From GCA-002726655 sp046582185 (GTDB lineage: Bacteria; Pseudomonadota; Gammaproteobacteria; Pseudomonadales; Azotimanducaceae): a DNA stretch of 64,000 bases. The position numbers and the translations under genes were made by a program. The stretch lies in NCBI GenBank assembly GCA_046582185.1, contig JAYGEX010000034.1, forward strand, positions 1-64,000, read 5' to 3'. Shown piece after piece: positions 37,601 through 46,442 of the stretch; the stretch's first letter is position 1; the number at the start of each line of letters is the position of its first letter. The notes under the pieces were generated by a model. That model did not search any database and was not told where the DNA came from. It worked only from the letters and a program-made list of their open reading frames with translations.

Positions 37601-40600
37601 AATGAAGCTGTTGACTGGGTGAACTATAGAGTACTGGCTCCTGTAGGCAAGGTACGCGAGGCGATCGAATTACAGGATCGAGCTTATCTCACCATTATTC
37701 AATCCGAGCGGGATTCCGTTATCGGTGGTGACAGGGCCGCATGTGATGCCGTGCTCCAGACCCTTGGCAACCCGGACGTCATTCCTCTTGGTCATGATCT
37801 TGCGGTTCATTGTGATGTCGTTAAACCATTTGAAGCTACATGGCGCCGGATTCATACAAGGAAAACCACGGTACCGGAAGGTATCCGCTTCTATTCCAAT
37901 TTTCTTGGCGGAGTTTATTCCCTCAATGACGAGTCAGTTGCCGATGCGCTAACGGGCCAGGCGATACAGACCATCGATTTTCCTAACATCATTAATAAAG
38001 CATGGGATGATGGCGTCAGAATTTTTGTTGAGCATGGACCCCGTAATAGCCTCAAAGGGGCGATTGATGACATTCTGGGCAGTCGTGAGCGCTTAGGAAG
38101 TCGTGAACGCTCTGAAAGTCGTGAACACCTGGTGGTATCACTCGATAACTCTGCACTGCCATCCATGACACAACTCTACCGTGCGGTCGCAGAACTCTGG
38201 TGTGCCGGCGTTGATATCAACCTGGAACATATCGATATTGTGGAGGCTTTAGTTGAAGAGCATGGGCTTGAAGAACCTGTCGGACCCACCATACCTTTTA
38301 ATTTACGTTTGCCGCCTATCAGACCGGAAACAAAACATCTGAACGTCCAATCTATGTCTCAAGAACAGTCTCAAGGACAGTCCAAAGAACAGTCCAAAGA
38401 ACAGTCAAACGACCGGTTACAATTACGGTCTGGAACCAATCTCTCATTGGCGGAAGTCTATCTGCCTCCAAAGGCATCATCCGGTCCACAGGATGCCCGG
38501 CTGATTCCTGCGGCCCCTGCTTTGGCAACAACTTTGCCTCGTCTGCCGGTGCCACTGCAAATTGTCGCCGCGGTGGAACCGGAAGCAGCGGTTATTTCGG
38601 CTGATGTTAACAATGTGGCGCCCGCCGTCGTTACGAATGTAGTAACCAATGTAGTTTCCACAACGATGAAGACACCACTATCGCGAGTGATGGAACCTGC
38701 CAAGGAAGCAGCTTCATTAGAAGCTGTTGTTAAGCCCGCTGCTGTTCCCTCTACGCTGGTTCCACCCACGCCAGTTCCAGCAGCTCCGCTTACGTCACCG
38801 CCTGTACCTATTGGAGCCAGGGAGCACCAGCTCTTGATCGATGGTCATCAACAAATGCTGACCGCGCATCAGGAATTTCTCATCGCTCAAATTGAGGGTC
38901 AGAGAGCTTTCACCGAAACCATGTCGCGGATACAAAACTCTCTCTTTGCTTCAACGCCCCTGGAATTGTTGGTGACAAATTCGCCTAAGCAGGCAGAGCC
39001 GATTATCCAGGCCGCGATTGCAGAGACATCCAGCGTTGGGCCAGCTCCTGATCCTAGTACCAAGCTTGAAGTGGCTCAGGAAGTCGCGACACCGATGACG
39101 GCATTACCTGCAACCAGGCCAGGACCATCATTCTCCCGGGAGCAGCTTGAAGTGCTGGCAGGCGGTAAAATCTCGTCTGTGCTGGGTGAGTTATTTGAGC
39201 AACAGGATGCTTATGACGTTCAGGTGAGAATGCCTGAACCGCCTCTTTTGTTGTGTGACCGAGTGATTGGCATTGAAGGCGAAGCGGGTTCCATGGGCAC
39301 CGGAACCATCTGGACAGAAACTGATGTTACGGCCGACAAATGGTATCTGCATCATGGCCGGATGCCTCCTGGTGTCTTTATCGAATGTGGCCAGGCAGAT
39401 TTATTACTTATCTCCTGGCTTGGAATCGACTTTCATAATCGCGGTGAGCGTGCATACAGATTGCTTGGATGTGAGATAACCTTCCACAGCGATCTACCGA
39501 AACCCGGCGATACCCTGGAATACGACATCAAAGTTGATGGTCATGCGAATCAGGGCGACGTCCGTTTATTTTTCTTCCATTACGATTGTCTGATCGACGG
39601 CAAGCCAGCTATCTCTGTTCGTAGTGGTCAGGCAGGTTTCTTCACCACGGAAGAGCTTGCTGATTCGGCCGGTGTGTTGTGGGATCCGGAAACTGCCAAA
39701 TACACGGAAGCCGCAAACATGGCTCCCGCCAGCGCCGTAACCAGCAAATCAAGTTTCACCCGCGACGATATCACTGCATATTTGAATGGCGAGTTGTGGG
39801 AGTGCTTTGGCCCCGAATTTGAGCGAGCTCATACACATACCCGTACACCCGGTTCAGCATCTGATCGTGGCAATTTCCTTGGCGAAGTCACCGATTTTGA
39901 TCCTGAAGGGGGTCCGGCAGGAAGAGGGTACTTAAGAATCGTTGAAGATATCCATGCAGACGACTGGTTCTTTGACGGGCACTTTAAGAATGACCCCTGC
40001 ATGCCTGGGACATTGATGGCAGATGCCTGTTTACAGGCGATGGCATTTTATATGAGCGCGCGTGGCCATACCTTGCATCGAGACGGTTGGCGCTTTCAAC
40101 CTGTAAGAGATATTAGTTACAAGTTTGTCTGTCGTGGACAGGCGACGCCAGAGTCCAGTCAGCTTGTTTATGAAGTCTTTATTGATGAAGAATATGTAGG
40201 CAACGAGCCCCGAATTTTTGCTCACGTACTTTGTACTGTCGATGGGCGAAAGGCATTTCTATGTGAAAAGCTAGGGCTTGAACTTGTGCCTGACTGGCCC
40301 CTTAGCAGCATGCCGGAATTGTTAGTACCTGCGGAAGACAATCGTCCACTTGCTACTATCGACGACTTCAAGCTGGATTATGCCGCCTTGATCAGTTGTG
40401 CATGGGGACAACCTTCCCATGCATTTGGTGAAGGTTTTGCACATTACGATGGCCCTTTACGGAGTCCAAGGCTGCCGGGGCCTCCGTATCATTTTATGAC
40501 GCGAATTGTAGCCCTGGAAGGTGAGATGGCGAGCATGAAGTCCGGTGGGCGAGTCGAGGCGCTGTATGACATCCCTGCCGATGAATGGTATTTCCTTGAG

Positions 40601-43600
40601 AATGGTGCACGAACAATGCCCTATTGTATCTTGCTGGAAATCGCCCTTCAGCCATGTGGCTGGTTAGCATCCTATACCTTGGGGCGCGACTATGCGGCGA
40701 GTGATCTATTGTTCCGTAACCTGGATGGCAAAGCGGTGCAGCATCGTGAAATCGTGCCCGGTGACAAAACATTAAAAACAACGGCAACGCTGACCACAAT
40801 TTCGCAGATTGGCGAGCTGATTATCGAGAACTTCGAAGTTGTTTGTACCATCGAAGATGAAGTGGTTTATACCGTGAGCACCGTGTTTGGATTCTTTCCG
40901 CCGGATGCCATGGTTGCCCAAAAAGGTCTAAAGATTAATGATAGGGAGCGATTGATATTTGATCGGCTGCATACCAATGTTGTCGATCTGAATGAGCGAC
41001 CAACGTTGTACTTTGATCATCCGACTTTGCATCTGCCGGACTCGAAGCTACTGATGTTGGACAGGATTACCTATATGGATGGCGTTGATGGTGAAGCCGG
41101 CCTTGGTAGTGTTCGCGGCGAGAAGGATGTTGACGTTACTGAATGGTTCTTTAAGGCACACTTCTTTCAGGACCCGGTTCAACCCGGGTCCCTGGGTATT
41201 GAGGCGATGTTGCAGCTGATTCAGGCATTTATGATTAAGCAGAACATGCATGAAGGCTTTGAAAACCCCAGATTTGAGCCAGTTATTATTAACAGCGAAG
41301 CTGAATGGCATTATCGCGGCCAGATTACGCCGGATAAGAATCTCATCACCATTGATTTTGAGTGTACCGAACGGGGCTCCGATGAAAATTCAACCTGGGT
41401 ATCTGGCGAAGCCAGACTCTGGGGCGATGGTTTAAAGACCTACCACGCGCCAAAGATTGGTATGAGGATCATCGAGGATACCGAGGGGCTTGCGAATAAA
41501 CCTGGTGAGAATGGGCGACTACAAAATATTCCACTACTAACTGATCACGTAAATAAAGCCGATGGTCACTGGCGGCTCGATTTAGAAACATCAAGCTGGA
41601 TTGGAGATCATCGCCCGACCTATACCGTTCCTTCACTGCCCATGATGGCGGAGTTGGGTTTGATGGCCAGCGCTGTACTGGAGCGGCATCCTGGCATGAA
41701 TATCACCGGTATCCCGCGAGCTGATGCTAAATCATGGCTCGCTTTTAAGTCGACAGTCGTTGAAGGCAAGATCAATGTAGGTGAGCTCAACGACGGTAAA
41801 ATAGACGTTCAATTATTTTGCAATGGCGATGAAGCGAAGCTGGTCGCCAGCGCCCAGTTTTGTGTGGACACTGAATATCCTGAGTCCCCTCTCCAGGAGA
41901 TTGCTCTCCTGGAAAAAGGTCGGGAAGTGAACGACATCTACGAATCGGGTTCGCTGTTTCACGGTCCTGCCTTTCAGTTGCTTACCCATTTACAGATGGG
42001 AGCGAACGGTTCAAGCGGTGTGCTCGACCTCGCCAGAAACGGCGTACCCTTTGGTGCGATGAGCCCGGGTTTGTTGGACGCGGCCTTACATTGTATTCCC
42101 CACGATAATTTTGAACTTTGGAGTGCCGAGGTGCCCGCCGACCATGCGGCCTATCCTCTACGTATAGAGCAATTTGTACTGTACGGTCCTTTACCGGATA
42201 AAGGTCTGGTTCAGGTAGAGGTGCGGTTTGTAGATATCAGGGCAGGACGTTTCCCTCGCACCCGTATTTGGCTGTTGGGCGAAGGCAAGCTTATTGCGAC
42301 ATTTTCGCTGACCGAAGTGCTGATGCCAAAAGGCCCGCTTGGTGTATTACCGCCGCGCGACCGCAGGATCTTTTTGACCGGGGAACGTTATGTCGAAGGT
42401 GCTGGTGTTTGTAGTTTCGATGGGCAATCAACTACAGCCGTTCAGGGTGATGTTGATGCAAGTAACTGGCTACCGGGCACCATGGAGAAGGTCTATGGTT
42501 ATGATGGCAGTGGCAGCCTTCTCGAGCGGGTTGTTGTCGCCGAGCACGCGAGTCGATCATTACGATTGCATCCTTCGCAGGTTAGGCTTAATAGCAAGGG
42601 TCAATGCCTGAATGTACCGCTTAACAATTATTCTCTTCTGACGGGTACCACTGCATCAATTAGTGGCACTCCGGCAGATCTGAACTGGCGAAAGATTCGT
42701 GACTATTGGGTCGAGCGCGATGCAGGAGAGCACTTTCTTGTACATGACATTGGCACTGCTTTGATTCGTCAATTTGTTCGCAATATCGTTCTGCAAGATC
42801 CTGAGGACTTTTATCAGCGTCACGGTCAGGCAGCGATTTATCTGGCGAACCATCAGATCTATGCAGAGTCCTTTCTCTTCCTGAGCGCGATTGCCGCATT
42901 GACGGGAATACCCACCGAAGCAATAGCGAAGAAAGAGCATAAGAAGGGATGGATCGGCGATGTCTATCGTCTGGCAGAATCAGAAATGCCAGGCAATAAC
43001 CCCATGCAGATACTGTTTCTGGATCGGGAAGACCCCACAGATTTACTGCAGATCCTTGATAATTATCGACAGACAGCTGCAGAGCAACCCAGATCGTTGC
43101 TGGTTCATATTGAAGGAACGCGGTCCACTCAGGGCGGACATCGGGTTGAAAAAGTGAGTTCGGTGCTGGTGGATCTGGCGATTAACTGCAACTTGCCAAT
43201 TGTTCCGCTGCGCTTCGTTGGTGGCTTACCGTTGACCGGCAACAATGAAAAATTTGATTTTCCTGTGGATCACGGCAAGCAAGATCACTACATTGGCTCC
43301 GCGATCAGGCCTGAACTGCTCAGCTCCGTGCCATACAAGGAACGCAACAAGCTGATCCTGGATGGCATTAATAATCTGGGGCCGGATGGCGATACCGATA
43401 CGCCAATTTCTGCCGATCCCGAATTCAGCAAGCTGGTTGATGCTCAATCTTCAGGTAGCGCTCAATTACAGGATGTACTCTTGTCAGCGGTGCAAAATAT
43501 GCCGGAAATCGGCGATAGGATGCAGGCCTTACTGGACAAGATCAGCGAGGGTGAGATTAAGGCCGGAGACTTGTCACCGGCTGAAACATTGGCGGTGAAA

Positions 43601-43630
43601 CTCTTATGTGTAAATCCTCCTATGACCTAG
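34676..43630 (+). CDS. pfaC: PUFA synthase KS-CLF-AT-DH4-PSDH-AGPAT multienzyme (PfaC/Pfa3-like)
   Basis: 2984 residues. KS about 5-440 (DAACASG, Cys ~192; ECHATGTEAGD; GNLGHLITASG). A short chain-length-factor-like domain about 450-735 has the active Cys position replaced (FTVSREELSGDG). AT about 840-1135 (GLSSGE, Ser ~927) takes the place of a separate PfaB. A long linker (about 1200-1480) has two low-complexity repeats. Four hotdog DH units span 1495-2280: YLHHGRMPPGVF (His ~1559/1560), GHFKNDPCMPGTLM (His ~1769), a unit lacking His (ENGARTMPYCILLE), and AHFFQDPVQPGSLG (His ~2162). A PS-DH lies at about 2300-2550 (GDHRPTYTVPSLPMM; DAALH), and an acylglycerol-phosphate acyltransferase at about 2670-2890 (ANHQIYAES, His ~2726; EGTRS ~2813). 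The pfaE start overlaps its end by 25 bp. Confidence 0.92.
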   Translation: MPKNKESKFQPIAVVGRGCVLPGCHSVDDLWKIVDGGQVQVSSAEGDDWRVDQQRLTNDNAGEFVADKMWSSHGGYVRDFDRHFDASQFNIDQELIAQLDPVFLWSMEAARQAMAELANPGELNDAGVILGNLSYPTRKHSQFAEEVWLKQIRQNGEISTAAENRFMSGLPAMLVAEGLGLGGNTLALDAACASGLYAIKVACDRLQDGSASLMLAGGVNAADPLFIHMGFCALKALSKTGVSKPFHEHADGLVPSEGAAFVALKRLEDARADGDKIYGVIRGVGLSNDGRSGGFLSPSSAGQVVSMKQAYEMSGIDPAEVQFIECHATGTEAGDSAEIESLGNVFPNDKAIPLGSLKGNLGHLITASGVAGLVKVLLAFEHKTLPGTPNASPTLGKVKSAGFEVPGGSKEWTSKGPRIAAVSSFGFGGNNAHLLVQEDDESIAIGKLGVTPTDSAFAIIGLALRTDQDENFESFGRRLHGTGTSSDNPDAGNQIFLSAKSLSFPPNDLKESLGQQLVLLDLLPKIQSLIDGNPSDRTGIFIGMQTDSEVCRYGLRWRMAELDPEGIVADIDKEIAPPLNAAGVIGKMPNVPANRISNQLDIRGPGFTVSREELSGDGALELAMAAIHRGELDIAIVGAVDLANEQVHQAAISEISDGPTSDAAILMVIKSLEQARRDGDKILAEITSVHSAEESSSSEAITGAYAASGLMNIAAAVQQVRGGSIEPRPQFVHNRSVFGETSSWKLTQDISGVSVLDAKDKPRMEIFAAADREALISNIRSLKYVPASEGSCRVALVGTDAELPGLRERAIKGLGSASGGPTAWSLDGISFSETSMKGEMASVFTGAAAAYPGMGRDLFAGFPGIAASLAAEMPRTAAAMSAAFDESDERHNLPSFQLAGCSYLCQFHARITSELLHLKPSVAIGLSSGETNSMFAFGAWQDMDSLLEDIDATELYRSALAADFTSIREVWSLGGNEAVDWVNYRVLAPVGKVREAIELQDRAYLTIIQSERDSVIGGDRAACDAVLQTLGNPDVIPLGHDLAVHCDVVKPFEATWRRIHTRKTTVPEGIRFYSNFLGGVYSLNDESVADALTGQAIQTIDFPNIINKAWDDGVRIFVEHGPRNSLKGAIDDILGSRERLGSRERSESREHLVVSLDNSALPSMTQLYRAVAELWCAGVDINLEHIDIVEALVEEHGLEEPVGPTIPFNLRLPPIRPETKHLNVQSMSQEQSQGQSKEQSKEQSNDRLQLRSGTNLSLAEVYLPPKASSGPQDARLIPAAPALATTLPRLPVPLQIVAAVEPEAAVISADVNNVAPAVVTNVVTNVVSTTMKTPLSRVMEPAKEAASLEAVVKPAAVPSTLVPPTPVPAAPLTSPPVPIGAREHQLLIDGHQQMLTAHQEFLIAQIEGQRAFTETMSRIQNSLFASTPLELLVTNSPKQAEPIIQAAIAETSSVGPAPDPSTKLEVAQEVATPMTALPATRPGPSFSREQLEVLAGGKISSVLGELFEQQDAYDVQVRMPEPPLLLCDRVIGIEGEAGSMGTGTIWTETDVTADKWYLHHGRMPPGVFIECGQADLLLISWLGIDFHNRGERAYRLLGCEITFHSDLPKPGDTLEYDIKVDGHANQGDVRLFFFHYDCLIDGKPAISVRSGQAGFFTTEELADSAGVLWDPETAKYTEAANMAPASAVTSKSSFTRDDITAYLNGELWECFGPEFERAHTHTRTPGSASDRGNFLGEVTDFDPEGGPAGRGYLRIVEDIHADDWFFDGHFKNDPCMPGTLMADACLQAMAFYMSARGHTLHRDGWRFQPVRDISYKFVCRGQATPESSQLVYEVFIDEEYVGNEPRIFAHVLCTVDGRKAFLCEKLGLELVPDWPLSSMPELLVPAEDNRPLATIDDFKLDYAALISCAWGQPSHAFGEGFAHYDGPLRSPRLPGPPYHFMTRIVALEGEMASMKSGGRVEALYDIPADEWYFLENGARTMPYCILLEIALQPCGWLASYTLGRDYAASDLLFRNLDGKAVQHREIVPGDKTLKTTATLTTISQIGELIIENFEVVCTIEDEVVYTVSTVFGFFPPDAMVAQKGLKINDRERLIFDRLHTNVVDLNERPTLYFDHPTLHLPDSKLLMLDRITYMDGVDGEAGLGSVRGEKDVDVTEWFFKAHFFQDPVQPGSLGIEAMLQLIQAFMIKQNMHEGFENPRFEPVIINSEAEWHYRGQITPDKNLITIDFECTERGSDENSTWVSGEARLWGDGLKTYHAPKIGMRIIEDTEGLANKPGENGRLQNIPLLTDHVNKADGHWRLDLETSSWIGDHRPTYTVPSLPMMAELGLMASAVLERHPGMNITGIPRADAKSWLAFKSTVVEGKINVGELNDGKIDVQLFCNGDEAKLVASAQFCVDTEYPESPLQEIALLEKGREVNDIYESGSLFHGPAFQLLTHLQMGANGSSGVLDLARNGVPFGAMSPGLLDAALHCIPHDNFELWSAEVPADHAAYPLRIEQFVLYGPLPDKGLVQVEVRFVDIRAGRFPRTRIWLLGEGKLIATFSLTEVLMPKGPLGVLPPRDRRIFLTGERYVEGAGVCSFDGQSTTAVQGDVDASNWLPGTMEKVYGYDGSGSLLERVVVAEHASRSLRLHPSQVRLNSKGQCLNVPLNNYSLLTGTTASISGTPADLNWRKIRDYWVERDAGEHFLVHDIGTALIRQFVRNIVLQDPEDFYQRHGQAAIYLANHQIYAESFLFLSAIAALTGIPTEAIAKKEHKKGWIGDVYRLAESEMPGNNPMQILFLDREDPTDLLQILDNYRQTAAEQPRSLLVHIEGTRSTQGGHRVEKVSSVLVDLAINCNLPIVPLRFVGGLPLTGNNEKFDFPVDHGKQDHYIGSAIRPELLSSVPYKERNKLILDGINNLGPDGDTDTPISADPEFSKLVDAQSSGSAQLQDVLLSAVQNMPEIGDRMQALLDKISEGEIKAGDLSPAETLAVKLLCVNPPMT
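38085..38133 (+). repeat. In-frame tandem repeat in the pfaC AT-DH linker
   Basis: Three copies of an 18-bp unit of the type gtcgtgaacgctctgaaa encode GSRERL-GSRERS-ESREHL at the C-terminal edge of the AT domain. The arginine/glutamate-rich charged block is probably an expanded surface loop. Confidence 0.7.
38352..38410 (+). repeat. In-frame tandem repeat encoding a Gln/Ser/Glu-rich linker
   Basis: About five copies of a 12-bp unit (caaagaacagtc-like) encode SQEQ-SQGQ-SKEQ-SKEQ-SND within the disordered linker before the DH domains. The repeat keeps the frame. Confidence 0.75.
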
Positions 43631-44340
43631 AGCAAGGCCGAATCGATATCTGGCGAATTGATTTGAACTCGCCAGGTTCGAGTGACGCATCAGTGCTCGA
43701 TGATACTCATTTGTCTGAAGATGAATTACTTCGTGCAGGGAAGTTTGTATTTCCGATTGATCGAAACACTTTCGCTCGCTCACGCAGTGCGCTGCGAATC
43801 ATCCTCTCCCGCTACCTGGAATGCACAGCCGCTGATATTGTATTTCAGTACAACGAACAGGGGAGACCATCTCTTACAGGTGATCAATTCGGGCAAATCG
43901 CATTTAATCTTTCTCACATCAGAGAGCTGGCGCTCATCGCGGTGACAACGAATTGCAAGATCGGCGTTGATCTGATTCGTTTGCACCAAGATAATGGCAG
44001 GGCACTGGATTGGATACCAATCGCAAGGCGAAGTTTCTCGAGAGATGAGCAGCGGCACTTGTTTAACTTACCCAAGGAAAATCAGGAGCCAATGTTCCAC
44101 AGAATCTGGGGTCAGAAGGAAGCTTATACAAAAGCAATTGGTGAAGGGTTCCAATACGGTTTTCAGAAATTTTCAGTTGCGGTAAATGGCGCGGGAGAAA
44201 CAGCTTTGATATCAGATGATGTTAATCCGCAAAGCATTGTTCGCTGGACCCTGACCGAGATTGATGCCGGCGATGAATATCTTGCCATCGTAGCCCATGA
44301 CGGTGCGCCTACAACTACCATCAGGCAGCTGCAGTTCTAG
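43606..44340 (+). CDS. pfaE: Sfp-type 4'-phosphopantetheinyl transferase (PfaE-like)
   Basis: 244 residues. FNLSHIRELALIAVTTNCKIGVDLI contains the conserved histidine-containing motif and the Mg2+-binding GVD (Asp ~122). FSRDEQRHLF and FHRIWGQKEAYTKAIGEGF form the second signature, W-x-x-KEAxxKA (Trp ~168, Lys ~171, Glu ~172). The enzyme would transfer phosphopantetheine from CoA to the four ACP serines of the upstream multienzyme. Its start overlaps the pfaC end by 25 bp, which indicates coupled expression and a dedicated function. Myxobacterial pfa1-3 loci usually lack an adjacent transferase, so its presence here is notable. Confidence 0.9.
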   Translation: MCKSSYDLEQGRIDIWRIDLNSPGSSDASVLDDTHLSEDELLRAGKFVFPIDRNTFARSRSALRIILSRYLECTAADIVFQYNEQGRPSLTGDQFGQIAFNLSHIRELALIAVTTNCKIGVDLIRLHQDNGRALDWIPIARRSFSRDEQRHLFNLPKENQEPMFHRIWGQKEAYTKAIGEGFQYGFQKFSVAVNGAGETALISDDVNPQSIVRWTLTEIDAGDEYLAIVAHDGAPTTTIRQLQF

Positions 44341-44432
44341 GCAATTGTTACAAGCCAGAAATTCAAACTCATCTTGCAAAGCACATGCGTCCATGGTGAC
44401 ATGAGAATGAATTTGTAGGTATCTTACGCAGC

Positions 44433-44447
44433 GGCTATACAATAGCC
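44433..44447. promoter_or_regulatory. Small inverted repeat upstream of the SDR gene
   Basis: ggctat-aca-atagcc is a perfect 6-bp stem with a 3-base spacer, 43 bp before the TTG start and 92 bp after the pfaE stop. It has no T-run, so an operator is as likely as a weak terminator. Confidence 0.35.
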
Positions 44448-44490
44448 AGAGCAGAACCAAATCAGAACCAGACCATACAAGGAGTCGTTA

Positions 44491-45261
44491 TTGGACCAGT
44501 TTTCGCTACAGGGAAAGAATATTGTCGTTACCGGCGCCTCATCAGGCTTTGGCCACCATTTTGCTGGTGTTCTGGCCAATGCCGGGGCTACCGTCGTCCT
44601 GGGGGCAAGGCGGGTGGATAAAATTCAGGCGCGGGTAGATGAAATAAATGGTGCGGGCGGGCGCACCCTGGGTATTGCCCTGGACGTGAATGATGCAGCC
44701 AGTTCTGCGGCCTTTCTTGATGGCGCCGAAGAGGCATTTGGTCCGATAGACGTTGTTATCAATAACGCAGGTGTTGAGTCAGGCGCCAAGACCTTTATGA
44801 CTATCGACGAAGATGACTGGGATTATGTTCTCGATACCAACCTCAAGTCAGTATGGCGCATGTCGAAGATGTATACGGAGCGCGTTGCTAAGGGCGACCA
44901 GACCAGCGGCAATATTATCAATATTACATCGATCTCTGCATTCCGGACCATCAAGGGGCAGTTCCCTTACGCTGTATCGAAGGCAGGTCTAATCAAGGCG
45001 ACTGAAATCATGGCGCTGGAAGGTGCTAAATTTGGCGTTCGGGTTAATTCGTTGGCGCCGGGTTACATCCTTACCGACGTGAGCCGATTGTTGCTGGAAA
45101 GTGAGAGATCCGATGACTTCCGCAAGGGAATCCCTATGCGACGTTATGGTGAATTCGAGGATCTTGACGGCCCATTGCTACTGTTGGCATCAGATGCTTC
45201 AAGTTATATGACGGGCTCAACTATCGTCGTTGATGGCGGACATATCTGTAACGAGCTCTAG
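44491..45261 (+). CDS. Short-chain dehydrogenase/reductase with TTG start
   Basis: 256 residues. The start is TTG at 44491, placed 6 bp after a strong aaggag ribosome site; no ATG is available before the conserved N-terminus. VVTGASSGFGHHFAG is the cofactor motif, NNAGVES the NNAG, and FPYAVSKAGLIKATEIMALEGAKFGVRVNSLAPGYI contains YxxxK. TGSTIVVDGGHICNEL is the standard end. Its place 150 bp after pfaE on the same strand makes co-regulation with the pfa genes possible, but it resembles general oxidoreductases and may be unrelated. Confidence 0.85.
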   Translation: MDQFSLQGKNIVVTGASSGFGHHFAGVLANAGATVVLGARRVDKIQARVDEINGAGGRTLGIALDVNDAASSAAFLDGAEEAFGPIDVVINNAGVESGAKTFMTIDEDDWDYVLDTNLKSVWRMSKMYTERVAKGDQTSGNIINITSISAFRTIKGQFPYAVSKAGLIKATEIMALEGAKFGVRVNSLAPGYILTDVSRLLLESERSDDFRKGIPMRRYGEFEDLDGPLLLLASDASSYMTGSTIVVDGGHICNEL

Positions 45262-45293
45262 TTGCGATTTAACATTTCCCGTAAAACAGAAGC

Positions 45294-46271
45294 TCACAGT
45301 TTCTTCATGTAGGTTCGCACCTTGTCAATAAGCTCAAAGCCGCAAGAAGAGTAGAGTCCAAATGCGCGATTGTTGAAACCAGCGGTGCCAATAGTCGCAC
45401 TATGCATTCCCTTGGCCTTCATACGACGAAGACCTTCATAGTTTACTTGCCGGCCCAGGCCCATTCGTCTGAAGGCGGGCCGTGTGCCTACCGGTTCAAA
45501 TGATCCTATGCCGAGGTCAGTATCTGTCCAGCCAATGCAATAACTGCCAAATTCCCCCTCGTCCGTTGCTGCCACAAGATCCAGTTCAGGGTCGAAAATT
45601 TCCAGATTTCTAACTCGCAGATAGTCGTCCATATCAAAGCTGGACTTATACCAGGCATCCCTGTGAGTAGCTACTCTCTTGGGAAAATCTGCTGCGAGGA
45701 CATGGCGAATTTGCATGCCGTCAGGTAGATCAACTTCCGGGATCGGGACATCCAGGCCGCGCGTCATTGAATAATGAAAATGTCCTGTTGCCTCATAACC
45801 ATTTGCTTCTAGAAATTCGATTCGATGTTGGTCCTTGTCCAGCGCGCTTATTTGCAGGCTGGAGTTATTCCCGGTTTGGCCAGGCTTGCCTTCATCCAGC
45901 GCCTGCTCCCAATCCTCCATGGTATTGAGTGAAATTAGCCAGGGAATTAGTGGCGGGAACAGGGCGCGCCGTTGTTCCAGCCAAGACAATATATCCAGCG
46001 CCATGGCAGCCCAATTAAGGTCGACTCGGATGTCCATGCTAATTGGCGAGTTCGGATCGAACCACGCGTAACCGGCGAGCCCCTTCTGGTCGTACCACAG
46101 GCGCAGGTTTTCCTTTGGATTTGATCCTGGAAGGCGCCAGACAATATCACTATTCATCATGTAAGTGACTTCAGGCCATCTGGCTTGGGCGTTAGCTGTA
46201 ATGAGCGCCAGCAGCTCAGGCAGATGCGCGCGTGAAAATTGCATACGCGAAAAAGCGATGGCGTTGTTCAT
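45294..46271 (-). CDS. GNAT family N-acetyltransferase
   Basis: 325 residues from ATG 46271, preceded by aagga; an in-frame ATG 19 codons upstream has no ribosome site. The C-terminal half is a GNAT domain: YCIGWTDTDLGIGSFEPVGTRPAFRRMGLGRQVNYEGLRRMKAKGMHSATIG contains the acetyl-CoA-binding (R/Q)xxGxG motif A, and NNRAFGLYSSCGFELID is motif B. The N-terminal ~160 residues (LPELLALITANAQARWPEVTYMMNSD...) look like a degenerate second GNAT fold, giving a tandem arrangement. The acceptor is unknown. Confidence 0.75.
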   Translation of the reverse strand: MNNAIAFSRMQFSRAHLPELLALITANAQARWPEVTYMMNSDIVWRLPGSNPKENLRLWYDQKGLAGYAWFDPNSPISMDIRVDLNWAAMALDILSWLEQRRALFPPLIPWLISLNTMEDWEQALDEGKPGQTGNNSSLQISALDKDQHRIEFLEANGYEATGHFHYSMTRGLDVPIPEVDLPDGMQIRHVLAADFPKRVATHRDAWYKSSFDMDDYLRVRNLEIFDPELDLVAATDEGEFGSYCIGWTDTDLGIGSFEPVGTRPAFRRMGLGRQVNYEGLRRMKAKGMHSATIGTAGFNNRAFGLYSSCGFELIDKVRTYMKKL

Positions 46272-46442
46272 GAGGTTTCCTTGAGCATGGGAGCAAAATA
46301 CGGCCAGCCTCGAAATACGGCAGGTCATGTAGACATTTAGCGATGTCTCAGGAAATAATCATCGGGCAGGTGACTCAGGCCATAGGAATGGTGATTTAAA
46401 CACTTAGAAAACCCTTTTGGAACAAAGTGTTTACGGCTGGTG

